In this document: in pieces, positions 26,865 to 35,265 of the stretch
Position numbering within the stretch: position 1 is the stretch's first letter
How the letters are laid out: the number at the start of each line of letters is the position of its first letter
Made by a program: the position numbers and the translations under genes
Notes under the pieces: generated by a model
Told to the model about the DNA's origin: nothing
The model's input: the letters and a program-made list of their open reading frames with translations, nothing else
Databases searched by the model: none
Origin: CAZNPA01 sp964575095
GTDB lineage: Bacteria > Pseudomonadota > Alphaproteobacteria > Rickettsiales > SXRF01
Assembly (NCBI GenBank): GCA_964575095.1
Contig: CAZNPA010000005.1
Coordinates: 48,723-112,722 of the forward strand
Direction: 5' to 3'
Length of the DNA: 64,000 nt

Positions 26865-28397
26865 TTCTTGAAATGTTCCGGCGCCCAGGAACAGGTCGAA
26901 TGGTTTTCTCAAAGAATATTCGAGCCTTGCGCCTTTCAGCCGCAGGTTCGAAAACACGAAATTGATGAGACGCCGTTTTCCGGCCGCGTTCGAACCTACG
27001 AACAAAAAGTGCGCTTTTCCGGCCAGTTCCAGCGTATCGGCCACGGCGTCGCGGAAACTGTCGTCAGCGGCGGTCATGGCGTTCATCAGGCCGGAAAGCT
27101 CGATCTGGCGCTGCTTGAGTTTGTCGCGCTTGCTGTCATGCTCCTCGCGGCTGACGGCATTATCCAGCAGCAAGTCCATCAACCTGTCGAGTTTGCCCTG
27201 CAGGGCAACATATTCTTTGCCCAGTTCGTCCATCTGCCGTTTGTGGAATACCTTCTCGGTCTCGCAGGCATGGCGGGTATATTCGAGCACGTCCTCGAAT
27301 AAATCGGCGTCGGGCGCCATGTTCTTGAACACCTGCTCGATCTCGGCCAGCACGTCGGCCTCCCGCACCCACATCTTTTTGGCCGAGTCTTCGGGGCGGC
27401 GGCAGATGAGGTAAGTAAATTCGCCGGTATTGCCGTTGCGGTATTGCTTGGTCTTGGTATCGGCGGTCACAGTTTTGCCGCTGACGGCGCAGGTAATGAG
27501 GCCGCGCAGGGCATATTCTTTTTCCGCATAGGCAAAGGGTTTCCTGTGCCAGCCCAGCCGCACGGCCTGGCATTTGTCGAACAGCTCTTTGGAGATGACC
27601 GGCGGATAGGCATGCGGGTAGCGCTTGCCCTTGATTTCCATTTCGCCGTAGTAGAACGGGTTCTGCAGCAGCTTGTGCATCTGCGACAGCGCCAGCGGCT
27701 CTTTTTTGCGGCGGGCGTTGGTGAGGCCCCATTTACGGCCTTTGGTCACCATCTCGCCCAGCGTGTGGCTGCCGGTGGCGTATTCCTCGAACAGGCGGCG
27801 CACCAGCGGCGCGCGGGATTCGTCCAGCAGCACCGTGCCGCGCCCGCGGCTGTCCCTGGCGTTCGTGTAGCCCACCGGCGCGGCGGCGATCCATTCGCCG
27901 GTGCGGATCTTCTGATCGATGCTGCGCTTGACGTTATCACGCAGCGAATCGACGTAGCTTTGCGCCATGACGACGCCGATGCTCCACATCAGCCGTTCCT
28001 GCGATACCGATTCGCGGTGGATGATGTAATTCTCGGTGTTGAAATGCAGCTCCAGCTTGCCTTCCTGAATCAGCGCGTCGAGCAGCGGGTATTCCTTGAA
28101 GCTGCGCTGAACCCTGTCCACTTTATCCGCCACCAGCGCCACGCAATCGCGCTGTCTGCGGATGAAGTCGATCATCTGCATGAAATCCTTGCGGTCGCCC
28201 TGTGTGGAGGATTCGATCACCTCGAAGGTCTGCACAACCTCCAGCCGCTTGCGCTCGCAATATTGCTGCAGCCGGTGCTTCTGCGCGGCGATGGAATAGC
28301 CTTCCTCCTGCTCTTTCGTAGAAACGCGCGCCAGAATGATGGCCTTTTTCGGACCATTGGGCTTATGCTGTTCAAATGGAATGATTTTTCTGCTCAT
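26808..28397 (-). CDS. large serine recombinase (integrase of the element)
   Basis: A 529-residue site-specific recombinase. The N-terminal resolvase-type catalytic domain has the nucleophile Ser26 in ILARVSTKEQEEGYS and helix-end arginines. A Recombinase domain follows (PVGYTNARDSRGRGTVL, NPFYYGEMEIKGKRYPH), then a reduced zinc-ribbon-like region (LITCAVSGKTV ... YLICRR), a coiled coil (about residues 385-445) and a C-terminal tail. The last 18 codons (WRPIRESNPYCDLERVVS) are read antisense through tRNA-Glu, so the C-terminus is created by integration at this tRNA. It overlaps the 67-residue gene upstream by ATGA. Confidence 0.95.
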   Translation of the reverse strand: MSRKIIPFEQHKPNGPKKAIILARVSTKEQEEGYSIAAQKHRLQQYCERKRLEVVQTFEVIESSTQGDRKDFMQMIDFIRRQRDCVALVADKVDRVQRSFKEYPLLDALIQEGKLELHFNTENYIIHRESVSQERLMWSIGVVMAQSYVDSLRDNVKRSIDQKIRTGEWIAAAPVGYTNARDSRGRGTVLLDESRAPLVRRLFEEYATGSHTLGEMVTKGRKWGLTNARRKKEPLALSQMHKLLQNPFYYGEMEIKGKRYPHAYPPVISKELFDKCQAVRLGWHRKPFAYAEKEYALRGLITCAVSGKTVTADTKTKQYRNGNTGEFTYLICRRPEDSAKKMWVREADVLAEIEQVFKNMAPDADLFEDVLEYTRHACETEKVFHKRQMDELGKEYVALQGKLDRLMDLLLDNAVSREEHDSKRDKLKQRQIELSGLMNAMTAADDSFRDAVADTLELAGKAHFLFVGSNAAGKRRLINFVFSNLRLKGARLEYSLRKPFDLFLGAGTFQEWRPIRESNPYCDLERVVS

Positions 28398-28597
28398 GGC
28401 TCGACATTACCGTCACGTCCGGAGAGTTCAACCAGTGTTTGCGTGAATCCGATGAGGTTGCGCGCCGCTTCCCGCGCCTCGGCATCGGTGATCTTAAAAT
28501 CGTATTTCCGCTTGATTTTATAGACGATTCGCTCGAACAGCTGCGATTGCGTCAGCTCGCTGGCCTTACGTTCGAGAATGTCCTGATCTATCGGCAT
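28394..28597 (-). CDS. small protein, 67 residues, upstream of the recombinase
   Basis: A helical, soluble protein (MPIDQDILERKASELTQSQL start) containing KIKRKYDFKITDAEAREAARNL. Its stop overlaps the recombinase start by ATGA, so it is translated with it. It might be a recombination directionality or accessory factor, judging only from position. I do not recognise a family. Confidence 0.6.
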   Translation of the reverse strand: MPIDQDILERKASELTQSQLFERIVYKIKRKYDFKITDAEAREAARNLIGFTQTLVELSGRDGNVEP

Positions 28598-28622
28598 GGC
28601 AATCGCTTTGACGGGAGATTGG

Positions 28623-29018
28623 CTACTCGTCGCAATCCCTGTCCCGGCCGGGGAACATCCCGTCGCAGACCAGGTAGCCGCCTTCCGGCTTCGGAAGATC
28701 GCAGCTTTCGACCAGCCGTTCCGCTTTCCCGATGACGGCTTCCGCCCGCCTGCAATAATCTTCGTCTATGCGGGCAAGCAGTCCCTTACCGGCGAGGCGC
28801 TGCAAAGAGCACTGGTAATTGCGGACGAACAGCCGGAGCGTATGCACGATGCCGGCGAGCGTTTCCGCTTGTCCCTGGTATTGCGCCATGAGCATATGGA
28901 TTATCTCCACGCCCTCGCAGGCGTCATGGTTGAACAGGGAGAGCGCCGAGCGCTCGTCGTAGGGAAAATACATCCAGTCTTTCCTGGCTGATTCGGTAAG
29001 GGCTTTGCGGTGGGTCAT
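28623..29018 (-). CDS. hypothetical element protein, 131 residues
   Basis: A soluble protein starting MTHRKALTESARKDWMYFPY. It has a helical middle (SLFNHDACEGVEIIHMLMAQ, TLRLFVRNYQCSLQRLAG) and a C-terminal YLVCDGMFPGRDRDCDE. It lies 25 bp upstream of the 67-residue gene and on the same strand, part of the element's leftward transcription unit. No known family recognised. Confidence 0.55.
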   Translation of the reverse strand: MTHRKALTESARKDWMYFPYDERSALSLFNHDACEGVEIIHMLMAQYQGQAETLAGIVHTLRLFVRNYQCSLQRLAGKGLLARIDEDYCRRAEAVIGKAERLVESCDLPKPEGGYLVCDGMFPGRDRDCDE

Positions 29019-29054
29019 GGGGTAGTCTCCTGAAGTGATGGTGGGGGGATAATT

Positions 29055-29110
29055 GCTAATTCCGCTAAAGCCGCTAACCGGGGCGGATAAGCAAAATCAG
29101 CAGGATTAGC
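29055..29110. repeat. GCTAA-word cluster upstream of the 131-residue gene
   Basis: GCTAAT (29055), GCTAA (29064), GCTAA (29073) at 9-bp spacing, then an inverted TTAGC (29106). The same words cluster at 30601-30672 inside the primase gene. Regular spacing suggests a protein-binding array. Confidence 0.45.
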
Positions 29111-29121
29111 GGCGGCGGCGA

Positions 29122-31509
29122 TCATGGTTTCGCCTCCAGGGCGACGGGATTGACTTCGTATTGCCGGTTGCGACCGACTGTCTGCTCGCGCAGGTAGCTG
29201 TGTTCGCAGAGCGTCTTCAGCGCCGCATGGCGCGCCGCGCGCTGGCGCAGCGGGTTGGGGCCGTGCGTGGCAATCTCGCTGGCGGTGACGGCACGGTGGT
29301 TTTTCCGCCTCAGCCAGTCGAGCAGCAGGCGCGCGTGCGTCACTTCTTCCGGCGTGTCGATATGGTTGAACACGCGCAGCGTTTCGTGCAGGTGCCATTC
29401 CACGATGGCAATGGCGCGGCGCATGACGTCCGCTCCTATGTCGCCGTCAGCGCCATGCTGGAAGATATGGAAGTTGCAGGCGAGCCTGGCGGCGTTCTCC
29501 GCCGACTTGGCCGCGAAATCGCGGATGGAGTAGAATTGCCCCTGCGCGGCGATGGCGGCTTCCGTCTCATTATAATACGCCACCCAGAGCTGGCGCGCTT
29601 CGGCGCTCAAGGAAAGAAGCGGCGGCGTCAGTTCGCCGGTTTCCTGATCCACCGGCAATGGCATTTCCAGCAGCGCATGGATGCGCGCATGGAACGCCTC
29701 CAGTACGCGGTCGAGCGATTGAGGCTCTTTGTAGAAGCGCGTGCCCATTGTGCTGTCCGGGCAGGCCAGCAATACGCGGGCAAGAAAGCCGGTATTGCGG
29801 CTCTGGCCGTCGGCCATATTGACCAGCGCCTTCAGCACTGAAAGCTGCATCATCAGCGAACAGGTCAGCCGCCTGCCGTAGAAGCTCGCGCCCTCGCTGG
29901 TAATGCGCTGGCGCTTGTAACCATTACCGTCCCACAGCCGGTTGACCAGGCCGAAATAGCGCAGGCAACGTTCCGGGTGGAACCCATGTGAGCCAACGAC
30001 GATGGCGGCTTCGTCACTATAGAGCGCCGACGATGGATGCCCCTTGGCCAGCTCATCGATCAATGCCTCCTGCGTCACGTCCTCGAACAGCAGCGTCGGG
30101 ATGATGGGCAGGCGTGGCGCGTCTTTATCCAATCCCTGCAATGCTTCCTGCAGCGCGGCGAGTTGATCCGCCGTGCCGCCGTTCTTGCTGGCGCCGGTGA
30201 TCTGCTGGATGATGCCCGCGCGAGTGGCCATATAGGCATCGACCAGGATTTTCGCCTGCTTCAACTCCGCCTGCATGGCGAGCCGCCGCGTCTTTTCCCA
30301 TTCTCTTGACGCCTTGGAGAACACCTTATCGGCGGAGGTCTTGCGCTCGCCGCTGTCAGCGGTGACGATGAAATTGAGCGACGACGGGCCGGTCAGCGCC
30401 TCGTCGCGCGCCACGTCCGCCAGCGCCTGACTGGCCAGGCTGACATTCGCCAGCGCCGCGATGGCGACGATGGGAAGCGGCTGCTGGCCATACGCCTGGT
30501 AGCCGGCCACGGCCTCGCGGATAACGTCCGGCAGCGCCTCCACCGGGTACGGTTCCTGCGCGGCGATTGCCTGCGTCAGCGGCGTAGGCATCTGCCACTC
30601 GCTAATGCTGGCATTGCTAATTCTGCTAACCGTCCGGTCGCCATTAGCAGTATTAGCAGATTCAGCGTTAGCAGGAATGTCGCGCGGCTTCTGCTTTCCG
30701 GCGGTGATGCCGCTGTCGATAGTGGGTGTAATCTCCGAATCTTCCAGCCCGATGGCGCGCGCGGCGGCGTGCAGTTCGCGCCTTACCGTATCCTCGTCCA
30801 GACCCGCCGCGATCAACTGGCCGAGGCTGAATGATGCACGGTTCAGCCGGTCATTGCGCTGTCCGTCGAGCGCCTGTGTCAGTATTGTCAGTTCGCTTTC
30901 CAACGCCTTGCCGAGATACGTTCCGGCGGGAACATTGTCCGCCGCGCCGTTGAAATCCAGCTTCTGGCTATCTTCCGGCACGGCCACCAGCTCCAGCAGC
31001 CATAAAGGCGCTTCCGCCAGCGGCGCATCCCACGGGCTGACGATCCACTCATACACTGAACCATTCGGATGGATTGACGGCGGCGCGACGACATAGCCGC
31101 CGTTACCGCGATTGTCGATGCCGGGCAGCACTTCGCCATGCACGCTTCGGCCTGCCAGATTGCGCACATCATATCCGGCGGGGAATCGGAAATAATAATG
31201 CTGTCCCCTGCCGGTTCTGGCGGTAGGCGTATGCGGCAGATCGCCGTGTTCTGCAATCAGCTTCGCCAGCATCTCGCGCCCTTGCTCGCCGTCCACGTCC
31301 AGCACGAAGCAGCCCGACACGCTGCCGGTGGCGATGCCGATATTGTAGGGGTTATAGCGGTAGGCCGTTTCCCAGGCGACGCATTGCGCCGTCGTCGCCA
31401 GGGCAGTCTGGTATTCCTTCCAGCTGCCGACAGGCTTTTTGCTGCGGGGCAGAAGCGGAAAGACGCTGAAATTCAGCTCCCGCAGGCCGGAGAATGGTGC
31501 GTTATTCAT
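29122..31509 (-). CDS. Prim-Pol/DUF3987 replication protein of the integrated element
   Basis: A 795-residue protein. The N-terminal ~180 residues are a bifunctional primase-polymerase (AEP) domain: PLLPRSKKPVGSWKEYQ, the catalytic acidic pair in FVLDVDGEQG, TGRGQHYYFRFP and GGYVVAPPSIHPNG. The remainder is a DUF3987-type module (LNFIVTADSGERKTSADKVF resembling a P-loop region, and IPTLLFEDVTQEALIDELAKG). Such proteins start replication of integrative elements and plasmids. It overlaps the upstream HTH gene by 8 bp. A GCTAAT word cluster lies inside its coding sequence (30601-30672). Confidence 0.85.
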   Translation of the reverse strand: MNNAPFSGLRELNFSVFPLLPRSKKPVGSWKEYQTALATTAQCVAWETAYRYNPYNIGIATGSVSGCFVLDVDGEQGREMLAKLIAEHGDLPHTPTARTGRGQHYYFRFPAGYDVRNLAGRSVHGEVLPGIDNRGNGGYVVAPPSIHPNGSVYEWIVSPWDAPLAEAPLWLLELVAVPEDSQKLDFNGAADNVPAGTYLGKALESELTILTQALDGQRNDRLNRASFSLGQLIAAGLDEDTVRRELHAAARAIGLEDSEITPTIDSGITAGKQKPRDIPANAESANTANGDRTVSRISNASISEWQMPTPLTQAIAAQEPYPVEALPDVIREAVAGYQAYGQQPLPIVAIAALANVSLASQALADVARDEALTGPSSLNFIVTADSGERKTSADKVFSKASREWEKTRRLAMQAELKQAKILVDAYMATRAGIIQQITGASKNGGTADQLAALQEALQGLDKDAPRLPIIPTLLFEDVTQEALIDELAKGHPSSALYSDEAAIVVGSHGFHPERCLRYFGLVNRLWDGNGYKRQRITSEGASFYGRRLTCSLMMQLSVLKALVNMADGQSRNTGFLARVLLACPDSTMGTRFYKEPQSLDRVLEAFHARIHALLEMPLPVDQETGELTPPLLSLSAEARQLWVAYYNETEAAIAAQGQFYSIRDFAAKSAENAARLACNFHIFQHGADGDIGADVMRRAIAIVEWHLHETLRVFNHIDTPEEVTHARLLLDWLRRKNHRAVTASEIATHGPNPLRQRAARHAALKTLCEHSYLREQTVGRNRQYEVNPVALEAKP
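30601..30672. repeat. GCTAAT/ATTAGC iteron-like cluster inside the primase gene
   Basis: Three direct words GCTAAT, GCTAAT, GCTAA (30601, 30616, 30625) face three inverted words TTAGC (30644, 30653, 30668) across a central CCGTCCGGTCG. They encode a low-complexity linker (ESANTANGDRTVSRISNASIS) between primase and DUF3987 domains. They resemble iterons and may be an internal replication origin or autoregulatory site. Confidence 0.5.
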
Positions 31510-31714
31510 GCGCGCCGCCCTGCGTATTGCGCGCGATAAATTCCCGAAGATCGGACAGGCGGTATTTCACCAGTCGCCCGACCTTGATATAAGGGAGCCT
31601 GTAGCGTCCCTCGCTGGCCCATACCGATAGGGTATTTTCCGCGACGCCGAGATAATCGGCCGCCTCCTTCCGCGTAAGCAGCCGCTCACCGTCTGGATGT
31701 TCTGAATGTGTCAT
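31502..31714 (-). CDS. AlpA/MerR-type helix-turn-helix protein
   Basis: A 70-residue DNA-binding protein of the excisionase/AlpA class. LLTRKEAADYLGVAENTLSVW is the winged helix-turn-helix, followed by YIKVGRLVKYRLSDLREFI. These small proteins act as excisionases or as activators of integrase genes. It is the first gene of the leftward operon that contains the primase, with an 8-bp overlap. Confidence 0.88.
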   Translation of the reverse strand: MTHSEHPDGERLLTRKEAADYLGVAENTLSVWASEGRYRLPYIKVGRLVKYRLSDLREFIARNTQGGAHE

Positions 31715-31800
31715 GCTGCACCTCCGTCATGCGTGATAATAGGAGGTCAGCGTGGACGAAAAATAATCGAAAAAAAACGTCGGAACCGTCACGACGTCAA

Positions 31801-31823
31801 GGGTGGCACCCTGGGTGCTACCC
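31801..31823. promoter_or_regulatory. inverted repeat upstream of the HTH-primase operon
   Basis: GGGTGGCAC-CCTGG-GTGCTACCC has 9-bp arms with one wobble. It is in the 172-bp gap between the HTH gene and the 254-residue gene, in the promoter region of the HTH gene. Candidate operator; no gene is seen in the rest of the gap. Confidence 0.45.
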
Positions 31824-31886
31824 AGAAAATATCAAGAGAATAGAATCAGTTCATGGGTGGCATGCTTTGCTTTTTTCAAGCCCTTT

Positions 31887-32651
31887 TCAGGCAAGGGTTT
31901 TATCCTTCTTCGGCACGGCTATCCGGTTGCCGCCCTTCCGCGATTCAGGAGTGCGGATAAATGTGGCCATGTCCTCCACATTGCTTTTGGAAAGTTTAAG
32001 CCCCTTCTTCTTTGCCTGCTCCGCCACCCATTCCCTGACGCTGTCTTTATAGGGCGGGTCGGACTCGTCGATGTCGAAATATTCCGCCGCTTCCAGCATC
32101 AAATGGATATACGGCGAAATATAATAATCATATGGCTTTACGGGCATCTGGCCGCCAGGCGGCGTAGCGATGGCTGTGCTGTTCTGGCGCTCTTTCACCA
32201 GCGCGACGGTTTCCGCCGGCACGTCTTCCCTGCGCTGGAAGAATACGCCGACGTAATGCAGGCCGTGCCCCGACGCTTCCGATTTTTCGGGGTCGAGATC
32301 GAGAGAAAGCCAGTAATGCGGCATGATGATCTCGACGGCGCTCTGCGGCGTCACCGGCAGCGGCGTACCGAAGCCATACAGCGCCTCCTGCGACAGCAGA
32401 TAGTGCGTAATGTGGCGGTAGGCAGTCTTATCGATGCGGTCGAGATAATTATCAAGCGCTTTCATCTCATCGGCGAATACCTGCCGGTCGTGATCGTTCT
32501 TGCGGCACTGGATAAACATATCCTGCGCGAACTTCTTCTCGCGCAGGCATTCGTCCAGGCGATCCTTCAAATCCGGGCGCATGGCGATGGCGATATTGCG
32601 CAGCTGCACGAGGGTAAAGCGTTCGGCGTCGGGATTGAACAGCATGGGCAT
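31887..32651 (-). CDS. hypothetical element protein, 254 residues
   Basis: A soluble protein with a helical N-terminus (FTLVQLRNIAIAMRPDLKDR, EKKFAQDMFIQCRKNDHDRQ), a middle region (YGFGTPLPVTPQSAVEIIMPHYWLS) and a C-terminus VREWVAEQAKKKGLKLSKSN. I do not recognise the family. It sits between the HTH gene and a DUF3489-type gene on the same strand, so it is probably element cargo or an accessory replication factor. Confidence 0.55.
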   Translation of the reverse strand: MPMLFNPDAERFTLVQLRNIAIAMRPDLKDRLDECLREKKFAQDMFIQCRKNDHDRQVFADEMKALDNYLDRIDKTAYRHITHYLLSQEALYGFGTPLPVTPQSAVEIIMPHYWLSLDLDPEKSEASGHGLHYVGVFFQRREDVPAETVALVKERQNSTAIATPPGGQMPVKPYDYYISPYIHLMLEAAEYFDIDESDPPYKDSVREWVAEQAKKKGLKLSKSNVEDMATFIRTPESRKGGNRIAVPKKDKTLA

Positions 32652-32734
32652 GACATCGTAATTGAAACGCCGTCATCATACTGAGCATGATGAATTTATA
32701 CCAGAAGTGATTTGGATGGATGAGGATACAAAAA

Positions 32735-32764
32735 GCCCCGTACCATTTTGAAACGGTACGGGGC
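32735..32764 (-). terminator. intrinsic terminator of the DUF3489 gene
   Basis: A perfect 10-bp stem GCCCCGTACC/GGTACGGGGC with a 10-nt loop lies 10 bp past the stop of the 162-residue gene. On the minus strand it is followed by TTTTT, the classic rho-independent form. Confidence 0.9.
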
Positions 32765-32773
32765 GGGAAAAAT

Positions 32774-33262
32774 TCAGGCGATTTTATAGACGAGTTCGCC
32801 GCCGGCGTTCCGGGCGGCGCTGACGGAGAGCTTCAGCTTCCTCTGCAGGTTGGAGACGGCGCCGCGCACCGAGTGCTTCTGCCATCCGGTCGCGTTCTGC
32901 AGCTGGAGGACGCTCGCCCCTTCCTTGCGCGACAGCAGGTCGATGATTACCTGCTGCTTCGAGACGCCGCCGGATTTTTTGTCAGCTCTGGCTTTTTTTA
33001 CGGGCGCCATCGCCGGCTTTGCCGCATTCTTTCCTTTCGGCCTGCTTTTGCCGATGGCGGCAAAGCCCTTGTCGGAGATGACGTAGGCAACGCCGTCGGC
33101 ATCCGGGTCTTCGATAATCAGGCCATGTTTCAGCATGGATTCGACCACCCGGTCGCGGATCGCCGGGTTTTTAATGTCGCGCATATGCTCGCGGATGTCG
33201 ATTTTCGGCTGCCTGCTCGCCGCCAGTAGAATACGGCGCTGGGCGGGTGATAGCTTGTTCAT
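32774..33262 (-). CDS. DUF3489 domain protein
   Basis: A 162-residue protein with two parts joined by a Lys/Ala/Pro linker (KGKNAAKPAMAPVKKARADK). The N-terminal half looks like a winged-helix module (LSPAQRRILLAASRQPKIDI). The C-terminal half is the DUF3489 helix-turn-helix (VIIDLLSRKEGASVLQLQNAT, GWQKHSVRGAVSNLQRKL), common on alphaproteobacterial plasmids, phages and integrative elements. Likely a DNA-binding regulator. It has its own terminator at 32735-32764. Confidence 0.8.
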   Translation of the reverse strand: MNKLSPAQRRILLAASRQPKIDIREHMRDIKNPAIRDRVVESMLKHGLIIEDPDADGVAYVISDKGFAAIGKSRPKGKNAAKPAMAPVKKARADKKSGGVSKQQVIIDLLSRKEGASVLQLQNATGWQKHSVRGAVSNLQRKLKLSVSAARNAGGELVYKIA

Positions 33263-33273
33263 AAAAACTCCTC

Positions 33274-33396
33274 ATGGTTGGTTACAAAAATGCCCTCGCG
33301 GGCATGGCCATGAATGAGTGGAAACCGGAAATCATCAAGTGGATTAACTACATAATCACATTATTTATCAATATATTGCTTCGTAAATGCCGTTGA
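33274..33396 (+). CDS. possible 40-residue membrane peptide
   Basis: A small plus-strand frame (MVGYKNALAGMAMNEWKPE start) ends in a hydrophobic segment (WINYIITLFINILLRKCR). No convincing ribosome binding site. It lies in the AT-rich gap between the DUF3489 gene and bufC, the likely right end of the element. Could be chance. Confidence 0.2.
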   Translation: MVGYKNALAGMAMNEWKPEIIKWINYIITLFINILLRKCR

Positions 33397-33426
33397 CATC
33401 TGTAAAATTCGATGCATGGCGCTTAT

Positions 33427-34209
33427 CTATATTATAGTTTCTCCCTTCACAACGCCTTGATGGAGGAAAACCCCGATCTGGAACCAGCGCGTCATATAGG
33501 CGGTTAATTTGTGTTCGAGCGACTGTTCTGAAACCAGCGCCAGCGCCTCGCTGAATGTGCTGCCTTCTCCGATGGCCGCAAGAAGCCTGTACTCTGCTGG
33601 TTCAAGCACGATTCGCTGCACTTCGTTTTCCGCACGGATCACCAGCAGGTGTTCGATCTCTTTTTTTGGGGCGCAGACGCTGCCGTTGGCGCGGTATGCG
33701 GTAAGGTATTCATTTGCCGCGTAATCCAGTTTCAGCAGTTTTGCGGCGGTTCGCAGCCGGAATGTCCGGTTGCCGAATGCTTCTTCGGAAAGCCCTGCCA
33801 GCGCATCGGGCGCAAGCGGCTTGCTTTCGGGAAGCCAGAATACTTCCGTGATGGCGCTTTCAAGGTCGGCGAGCGCATGGGCGGCTTTATCGGGCGCACG
33901 GCCTTTGAGAAACGCTGCAAACGCCACGGGATAGCGGTTTAAGTCCCAATAGACTGATGGCATGACGCTGACGAATGCGGCAACGGCTTCGCGGCATTCT
34001 TCTTCCCCCATGTAATGCGCCAGCGCGGGATAGTCGGCGATAGTGGCATCCACCAGCCGTATGTCATAACCATCGGCATAGACCGCCAGCCGCGTTTGTG
34101 ACGAGAAGCTATTGTGGCGGGCGGGCTTGATAAGCGGCAGCATGTTTTCCGGCTGCTTACGCACCATCGCCTCATGCATGGCTTGCAGCTGCGTGGCGTA
34201 GGCGCTCAT
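33427..34209 (-). CDS. bufC: BufC/HvfC-type DUF2063 protein
   Basis: A 260-residue protein whose N-terminal part matches the DUF2063 (HvfC/BufC) domain: QLQAMHEAMVRK, RLAVYADGYDIRLVDATIADYPALAHYMG and SVYWDLNRYPVAFAAFL. BufC works with BufB (DUF692) to install thiooxazole-type copper ligands on small bufferin peptides. Here the bufB partner survives only as a C-terminal stump that overlaps this start by ATGA, and no bufferin peptide gene is visible. The gene is probably an orphan remnant of a copper-bufferin operon. Confidence 0.8.
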   Translation of the reverse strand: MSAYATQLQAMHEAMVRKQPENMLPLIKPARHNSFSSQTRLAVYADGYDIRLVDATIADYPALAHYMGEEECREAVAAFVSVMPSVYWDLNRYPVAFAAFLKGRAPDKAAHALADLESAITEVFWLPESKPLAPDALAGLSEEAFGNRTFRLRTAAKLLKLDYAANEYLTAYRANGSVCAPKKEIEHLLVIRAENEVQRIVLEPAEYRLLAAIGEGSTFSEALALVSEQSLEHKLTAYMTRWFQIGVFLHQGVVKGETII

Positions 34210-34283
34210 GCGGCTTTTTCCTTTAACGAGTCGGCGACGGTTTTGGCTTTGCCGAGTTCGGCTTCCAGTACCTCACGCGGTTC
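34206..34283 (-). pseudogene. C-terminal stump of a bufB (DUF692) gene
   Basis: The minus-strand frame ending at 34206 reads PEPREVLEAELGKAKTV followed by ADSLKEKAA and a TGA overlapping the bufC ATG. This is the normal C-terminus and junction of a DUF692 (BufB/HvfB) protein. Upstream of about 34290 the sequence becomes a TauE gene in another frame, so the front ~90 percent of bufB is gone. Confidence 0.75.
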
Positions 34284-34681
34284 AGGAATGGAATCAGCTC
34301 GGCGATAGCGAAGACGATCAGTAATATTCCCGCCGCCAGCTTGACCGGCGTGATCGTATGACCATCTCCATAGCGCAGGATCGGCTCCAGCACGGAGAGA
34401 TAATCAAGCAGCAGCGCGCCGGGAACAGCGGCAAGCAGCGCCGGAATACCGAAGGCCAGCAGCACGCGGCGATCCACGTTGCGCCACAGCAGCCCCAGCT
34501 TGAACAGGCTGTTCAGCAGATGCACCACGGCGGTGATTGCCACCGCCACCGGCACGGGGAAGAAGATCGCCGCCACCGGCATGAGGATGGTGCCCAACCC
34601 GAAGCCGGAAAACAGCGTCAGCCCGGCGGCGAAGAAGGCGGCGATGCAGATGAGGACAGATTCCATGCATTTGTCTAACAT
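34223..34681 (-). pseudogene. truncated TauE/SafE-family permease
   Basis: A 152-codon frame. The first ~130 residues are the N-terminal half of a sulfite-exporter TauE/SafE membrane protein (LFSGFGLGTILMPVAAIFF, AVAITAVVHLLNSLFKLGLL). After FAIAELIPFLN it runs out of frame into the bufB stump and ends in an artefactual RVRYWKPNSAKPKPSPTR. The family is normally ~250 residues, so the C-terminal half is missing. A full-length TauE gene is at 47249-48001. Confidence 0.7.
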
Positions 34682-34758
34682 GCGAATATGGCCATTAAAA
34701 GCATCGAACCCCGAATTAACCGGAAATCCATTGTTTTTACTGGGCTAGATCGGAGTAA

Positions 34759-34786
34759 TTGATTTTTAATGAGTTTCTGGTAAACT
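34759..34786 (+). promoter_or_regulatory. candidate promoter of the metal-resistance operon
   Basis: TTGATT (34759-34764) and TAAACT (34781-34786) with 16-bp spacing lie directly before the small metal-binding protein gene. The predicted start is within a few bases of that gene's ATG, suggesting a very short leader. Confidence 0.35.
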
Positions 34787-34793
34787 GCTGGTT

Positions 34794-35168
34794 ATGCATC
34801 TGACGCGCATCATGCTTACATTGTTACTGTCGTTCAGCATCGCGCTGTCGGGATTTCCCGTGCAGGCGGAGCCGATGCCGGAATGCCCGATGGCTGCAAA
34901 AATGCAAATGCAGCAGATGGACATGGAGGACTGTGACGGCTGTGATAAAATGACCAAGCAGGAACAGAAGAAATCCGGTTGCTGCGACGATGCCGCCTGT
35001 AACGCCAAATGTTCGGCCTTGAGCGGCGGCGTTACGATGAATCTTCCCTCTTATAAAACCGATCTGCCCGCCGTTGGCGATAAGGACAATCGGTTTTATC
35101 CCGCCGATGCCGCGATTGCATCCGCGCATCGGGGCTCCCAAGAACGCCCTCCCAAGACCCTCTCGTAA
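34794..35168 (+). CDS. secreted Cys/Met-rich metal-binding protein
   Basis: A 124-residue protein with a signal peptide (MHLTRIMLTLLLSFSIAL, cleavage near VQA-EP). The mature part is rich in potential copper ligands: MPECPMAAKMQMQQMDMEDC followed by DGCDKM and CCDDAACNAKC. It is placed before the tolC-like gene and resembles CopL-type copper-binding regulatory proteins in composition only. Likely periplasmic metal binder for the pump operon. Confidence 0.65.
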   Translation: MHLTRIMLTLLLSFSIALSGFPVQAEPMPECPMAAKMQMQQMDMEDCDGCDKMTKQEQKKSGCCDDAACNAKCSALSGGVTMNLPSYKTDLPAVGDKDNRFYPADAAIASAHRGSQERPPKTLS

Positions 35169-35265
35169 GGAGAAGTGTGTCCGCAATTTGGCGTAAAGCC
35201 TAGCGGATTGCTTCTCGCATGTGTTCTGCCGCGCGCGCGGCAGTCAGTTCACTACGAGAGGTTTT

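Noticed and set aside
28394..29018. Toxin-antitoxin pair next to the recombinase
   Set aside because: Neither the 67- nor the 131-residue protein shows a toxin or antitoxin fold motif that I can see; position alone is not enough.
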